Shown: positions 7,069-9,933 of the stretch, piece after piece
How the letters are laid out: each line of letters starts with the position of its first letter
Position numbering within the stretch: position 1 is the first letter of the stretch
NCBI GenBank assembly: GCA_002862265.1
Contig: PKCQ01000679.1
Coordinates: 1 to 9,933, forward strand
Length of the DNA stretch: 9,933 nucleotides
From: Planctomycetaceae bacterium
GTDB taxonomy: Bacteria; Planctomycetota; Planctomycetia; Pirellulales; Pirellulaceae
Direction of reading: 5' to 3'
Made by a program: the position numbers and the translations under genes
Notes under the pieces: model-generated
What the model was told of the DNA's origin: nothing
Database searches by the model: none
Seen by the model: only the letters and a program-made list of their open reading frames with translations

Positions 7069-7596
7069 CTAGGCTGGTAAGAGCTCCACATTTTTCTCGG
7101 TCGACTCAGCTAACATCGCTATCAACCGTCCATAATCTAATCTGAGCAGAGACGACTGAATCGCGGGATAGGATTGCGCCAATCCTTCGTAAGCATCAGC
7201 TTGCTCACACAGGATAGATTTACATTCCTTTAGGGCGACACGTTCGGCATGGCGAACCCTAGCGGCTACGGGATGCAGTGAGGAAACGCTATGTCCAATC
7301 TCTACAGACAACCGTTGTTCGGACTCTGAACTGACAATCAGAAACTTGCGAGGGTGTTTGACGAAGCCGGCCGGAAAGTCCAACCCGATCATCCGATCCG
7401 CGTAGTCGCTCAAGTTAAGTAGCCGAAATGCGAGGATCTGTTCGACAAGGTTTCTTGAGTCGTGCACGAACGGGAGCAGGGCGGTGTCTACTTGGTAGCC
7501 CGCCTGTTTGAGTTGCTCGACAAGAGTTTTATGCAGCGAATCCACGCATGACACTCCGCCAATCTTAGCCACCGTTCTCACAATCAAGACATTCAT
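7069..7596 (-). CDS. Stand-alone N-terminal half of a GT4-like glycosyltransferase
   Basis: The protein has 175 residues from ATG at 7596, preceded by a purine-rich AAGAAG. It aligns by eye over almost its whole length with the acceptor domain of the 345-residue transferase encoded next. MNVLIVRTVAKIGGV matches the N-terminal strand and loop. ILAFRLLNLSDYADRMIGL matches the following helix and strand. GLDFPAGFVKHPRK (71-84) matches GLKFPAYLIPHPNK, and a later helix, HAERVALKE, corresponds to the region before AISP. The chain stops near residue 175, about where the donor-binding domain should begin, so it lacks the GRI/KR loop and the E-x7-E motif. A full GT4 enzyme has 340-420 residues. It cannot bind a donor by itself. 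It may be a degenerate relic, an acceptor-binding partner, or a regulator of the neighbouring enzyme. The clean reading frame and normal spacing (44 bases upstream, 12 downstream) argue against recent breakage. Confidence 0.7.
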   Translation of the reverse strand: MNVLIVRTVAKIGGVSCVDSLHKTLVEQLKQAGYQVDTALLPFVHDSRNLVEQILAFRLLNLSDYADRMIGLDFPAGFVKHPRKFLIVSSESEQRLSVEIGHSVSSLHPVAARVRHAERVALKECKSILCEQADAYEGLAQSYPAIQSSLLRLDYGRLIAMLAESTEKNVELLPA

Positions 7597-7640
7597 GGTC
7601 TTCTTTTCGAGTCGATTTGATAAACGCGAAATTGAACGAG

Positions 7641-8885
7641 CTAAGCAGCTTCTTCGTAGGAAACCGGCTGGCGGACCAAACTGCCGTCGAAGCAGGCCAA
7701 ATATTTATCTGCGACATGCCGCCAGCCGTAATTCTGCATACCGACTCGGGATCGTAAGGCTGCGGCTGCAGACTCCTCTGGTGCATCAAGGATTGTCATT
7801 ATTGCGTCGCGGATTTCATAGCAGCAGCGAGGATTGAAGGTCTGTGCCTCGACTCCCAAAACCTGCTTCTGTTCTAAGAAAGCAGGAATCGCCGACATGG
7901 CTACCGGCGTCCCAAGTGACCAGGCATCAAGTCCGCTACCATTTCCAGCCTCATACAGCGACGAGTTTACGACTACCTTCGCGTTAGCGGTCAGAACTTG
8001 TACCTCTAGATCGCTTCGCAAACCGAGACTTTGAACCGCGCCCGACTGGTGATAGTCGAGATAGAACGGATGGTTTACGTTGCCGCGGATCTCTTCTGTT
8101 CCTGATCCTGCGAGGACCAGAGACATACTCGGTCTCTCCCTCGAGATATAATGAAATGCTGAGAGGAGCTGCCCAAGATTCTTATGTGGCGAAGCGTTGT
8201 TCAGGCTCAGGATGTAGTCGCCATTGATTCCCATCGAGTGCAGAATCTCTTTTTGTCTGCGTTCCTCCAAGGCATCGTTCTGCCCCAGATTGGACAAGTG
8301 GATGACTCTTGGAATCCTGGGACAGCGTGGAAAGGCCTGGACGAGCTCGTCAGCAATGAACTGAGTCGATACAATAGGAAACGCGTTCGCCAACCACCGC
8401 TCATGCTGCTGCCAAGAGTTTTGACGTTCGGTCGGGTCACCAACAAAGCTACCCGTAAAATGCAGGTAGTTGAGATCATGCGGAACGAAAAAAGCGGGGC
8501 AATCGAGAATCGGACAATCAATCCCATAAGGCCATGCAAATAGAACACAGTCGTAGGAATTGATTTGTGCGATCCATCTGCGATAGCTCAATGATGTGAG
8601 TATCTCTTTTGATCTTGCTGCTAGTCGTCTAAGCGGCTGGCGATGCCTTGAAGAAACGAGCGGAGGCATCTCCCTGACTTCCGCTCCTAAACTTTCTAAC
8701 AGATGCTGCGGAGATTCACTTTTGCACACTTTCCGAACCGAGCGGCCCAGAAACACCGTCACTTGCAGTGACTTGCGAGCAGTCTTCAACCCTGCCACAA
8801 GTCGGCATACGTAACGCCAGCCCCCTGTCGAGGTGTTCTGCAACACGATTGCAAGTCTCTGAACTGGTGCGCGTGAGTCCACCAC
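7641..8885 (-). CDS. GT4 family glycosyltransferase
   Basis: The 414-residue protein has tandem GTG codons at 8885 and 8882 as likely starts, with only a weak GGA upstream; VQRLAIVLQNTSTGGWRYV (8-26) is the expected N-terminal strand and glycine loop. CVLFAWPYGIDCPI (113-126) and FFVPHDLNYLHFTG (132-145) are typical of mannosyl/rhamnosyl-type GT4 proteins. The donor domain begins with YILSLNNASPHKNL (224-237), where S-P-H-K-N-L is the donor-phosphate loop. SSLYEAGNGSGLDAWSLGTP (308-327) carries E312, with G-x-G-L-D in place of the usual second E-A. A Leu-Asp at that place is common in this subgroup. No membrane segment is present. The gene lies 49 bases after the aminotransferase and probably acts early in assembling the oligosaccharide containing its amino sugar. 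That order is inferred from position only. Confidence 0.88.
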   Translation of the reverse strand: MVDSRAPVQRLAIVLQNTSTGGWRYVCRLVAGLKTARKSLQVTVFLGRSVRKVCKSESPQHLLESLGAEVREMPPLVSSRHRQPLRRLAARSKEILTSLSYRRWIAQINSYDCVLFAWPYGIDCPILDCPAFFVPHDLNYLHFTGSFVGDPTERQNSWQQHERWLANAFPIVSTQFIADELVQAFPRCPRIPRVIHLSNLGQNDALEERRQKEILHSMGINGDYILSLNNASPHKNLGQLLSAFHYISRERPSMSLVLAGSGTEEIRGNVNHPFYLDYHQSGAVQSLGLRSDLEVQVLTANAKVVVNSSLYEAGNGSGLDAWSLGTPVAMSAIPAFLEQKQVLGVEAQTFNPRCCYEIRDAIMTILDAPEESAAAALRSRVGMQNYGWRHVADKYLACFDGSLVRQPVSYEEAA

Positions 8886-8934
8886 TTGATTGTCCGTGAA
8901 TGTTTCTTGCTCCGTAGAGGAGCACGAGTGATGA

Positions 8935-9933
8935 CTAGGCCACTTTTCTGAAGGACGTCGTACTGGAACTCGCTCTGCGAATCAGCGACGCGATCCGGTC
9001 AATTTGGCTACTGCTCAAATCGTTGTACGTGGGCAGCATCAAACCTGTAGACGCAAGTTGGTTGGTTTCGTCCAATCTTTGGCCCTGCCGACTCGCTTCT
9101 TTAGCGAAGGGGGGCAAGCTATGCAAAGGGTAAAAGAAGGGACGTGAATCAATCCCTTCCTCGCTGAGCGTATGAATCAGCTCGTCGCGCGTCATTCCGA
9201 ATTCGCTGGGCTGAACAGTAATGCTGTACAGCCATGGCGCGATCTTTGCCCATGATGCAACTGGCTGGAACCCAATCCCTTTGATACCGCTCAAAGCCTT
9301 ACCATATTGAGCAAAAATAGCTTCTCGCTTGTACAGGATCTCGTCACGGCGCTCGAGTTGGGCGCACAGCATCGCACATGCAATGTTGGTCAGCCGAAAG
9401 TTGTACCCGGTGATCGGAAAGTAGTACCGGCGTTTAGGATCCATTCCTTGACCGCGCAGCATTTTTAAACGAATAGAAAGCTGAGAATCATTCAGTGTGA
9501 CAGCACCGCCCTCGCCGCAGGTGAATATTTTATTTCCGAAGAAGGAGAATGTCGAAACCGTTCCAAGTCCGCCAACAGGCCTCCCCTTATATTCTGCAAA
9601 ATGAGCTTCGGCTGCATCCTCAACTACCCACAAGCCATGCATTGCGGCAAACTCATTGATCGCGTCCATATCAGCAGGGTGCCCAAGCAAATGGACTGCG
9701 ACAATTCCACGAGTGCGCGGACTGATCGCCTCTTCTAGAGCAGCTGGAGATATACACCAGGTATCAGGATCAACGTCAACAAAAACCGGCTCCGCTCCAC
9801 AGTACCGAACCGCGTTTGCTGTCGCGATGTAGGTCATCGAAGGCACAATGACTTCATCTCCGGGTCTTAGTCCCAGACCTAACATGGCCAGATGAAGCGC
9901 AACTGTACCGTTTGAGCACGATAGCGCATGATT
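8935..9933 (-). CDS. DegT/DnrJ/EryC1/StrS sugar aminotransferase (perosamine-synthase-like), 5' end outside the window
   Basis: The reading frame is open to the window edge. Residues before the internal ATG at 9885 (NHALSCSNGTVALHLA) are clearly part of the protein, so the real start lies beyond 9933. This is a PLP fold-type I enzyme that converts a keto-sugar nucleotide to an amino sugar using glutamate. Markers are SNGTVALH (phosphate loop), GDEVIVPSMTYIATANAV, AVHLLGHPADMD, VVEDAAEAH (the Asp that holds the PLP ring nitrogen) and FSFFGNKIFTCGEGG, in which the Lys coded at 9531-9529 would form the internal aldimine. ITGYNFRLTNIACAMLCAQL (157-176 from the internal Met) and SRPFFYPLHSLPPF follow. 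SFFGNK and GHPADMD are typical of GDP-perosamine synthase and close relatives, so a 4-amino-4,6-dideoxy sugar is the likely product. The precise nucleotide sugar is inference. It heads the visible operon. Confidence 0.92.
   Translation of the reverse strand, partial: NHALSCSNGTVALHLAMLGLGLRPGDEVIVPSMTYIATANAVRYCGAEPVFVDVDPDTWCISPAALEEAISPRTRGIVAVHLLGHPADMDAINEFAAMHGLWVVEDAAEAHFAEYKGRPVGGLGTVSTFSFFGNKIFTCGEGGAVTLNDSQLSIRLKMLRGQGMDPKRRYYFPITGYNFRLTNIACAMLCAQLERRDEILYKREAIFAQYGKALSGIKGIGFQPVASWAKIAPWLYSITVQPSEFGMTRDELIHTLSEEGIDSRPFFYPLHSLPPFAKEASRQGQRLDETNQLASTGLMLPTYNDLSSSQIDRIASLIRRASSSTTSFRKVA

Noticed and set aside
8909..8923. GCTCC-5 nt-GGAGC hairpin in the gap between the aminotransferase and the first glycosyltransferase
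   Set aside because: Only five base pairs and no T-run on the transcribed side; too weak to call a terminator or attenuator.
1..9933. CRISPR arrays, toxin-antitoxin or anti-phage modules, insertion sequences, tRNA genes
   Set aside because: No regularly spaced repeats, transposase motifs, terminal inverted repeats or tRNA-like cloverleaf seen on either strand.

Overview
All recognisable genes in this window lie on the minus strand, so the biological order runs from position 9933 down to position 1. Base composition is moderate, roughly half G+C. The combination of a PhnZ-type HD oxygenase, a phosphonate-associated zinc alcohol dehydrogenase and a DUF5690 membrane protein recalls planctomycete genomes (Pirellulaceae-like). 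That assignment rests on memory of gene content, not on a marker gene, so treat it as tentative. Several genes start with GTG and few show a strong Shine-Dalgarno sequence.

Region A (9933 to 4081) is a compact surface-glycan or glycolipid assembly operon. It begins with a DegT/perosamine-synthase-type sugar aminotransferase whose 5' end lies outside the window. A GT4 glycosyltransferase follows, then a short protein that looks like only the N-terminal half of a glycosyltransferase, then two more GT4 enzymes joined by an ATGA stop/start overlap. Last comes a small protein with an apparent carbohydrate-binding-like beta-sandwich. The aminotransferase would make an amino-deoxy sugar nucleotide, and the transferases would build it into an oligosaccharide.

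Region B (4080 to about 2976) has no intact gene, but it is not random sequence. In shifting minus-strand frames it carries the remains of a sugar-nucleotide-type nucleotidyltransferase (GSRLG, HWETT and DDSLL motifs) followed by about 190 residues of strongly protein-like but unidentified sequence. Stops and frameshifts interrupt both. The next 264 bases (2975 to 2712) show nothing I can assign.

Region C (2711 to 1) is a phosphonate-use module. It holds an intact DUF5690/MFS-like transporter candidate, a full-length but broken alcohol dehydrogenase of the phosphonate-catabolism type (three frameshifts and one nonsense codon), and the first 80 codons of a PhnZ-like 2-amino-1-hydroxyethylphosphonate oxygenase that keeps the known metal- and substrate-contact residues.

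The main points of interest are the two decayed genes, of which the nucleotidyltransferase remnant is invisible to ordinary ORF calling; the half-glycosyltransferase; and the DUF5690 protein as a candidate phosphonate transporter. I see no CRISPR array, tRNA, rRNA, insertion sequence or convincing new defence system.
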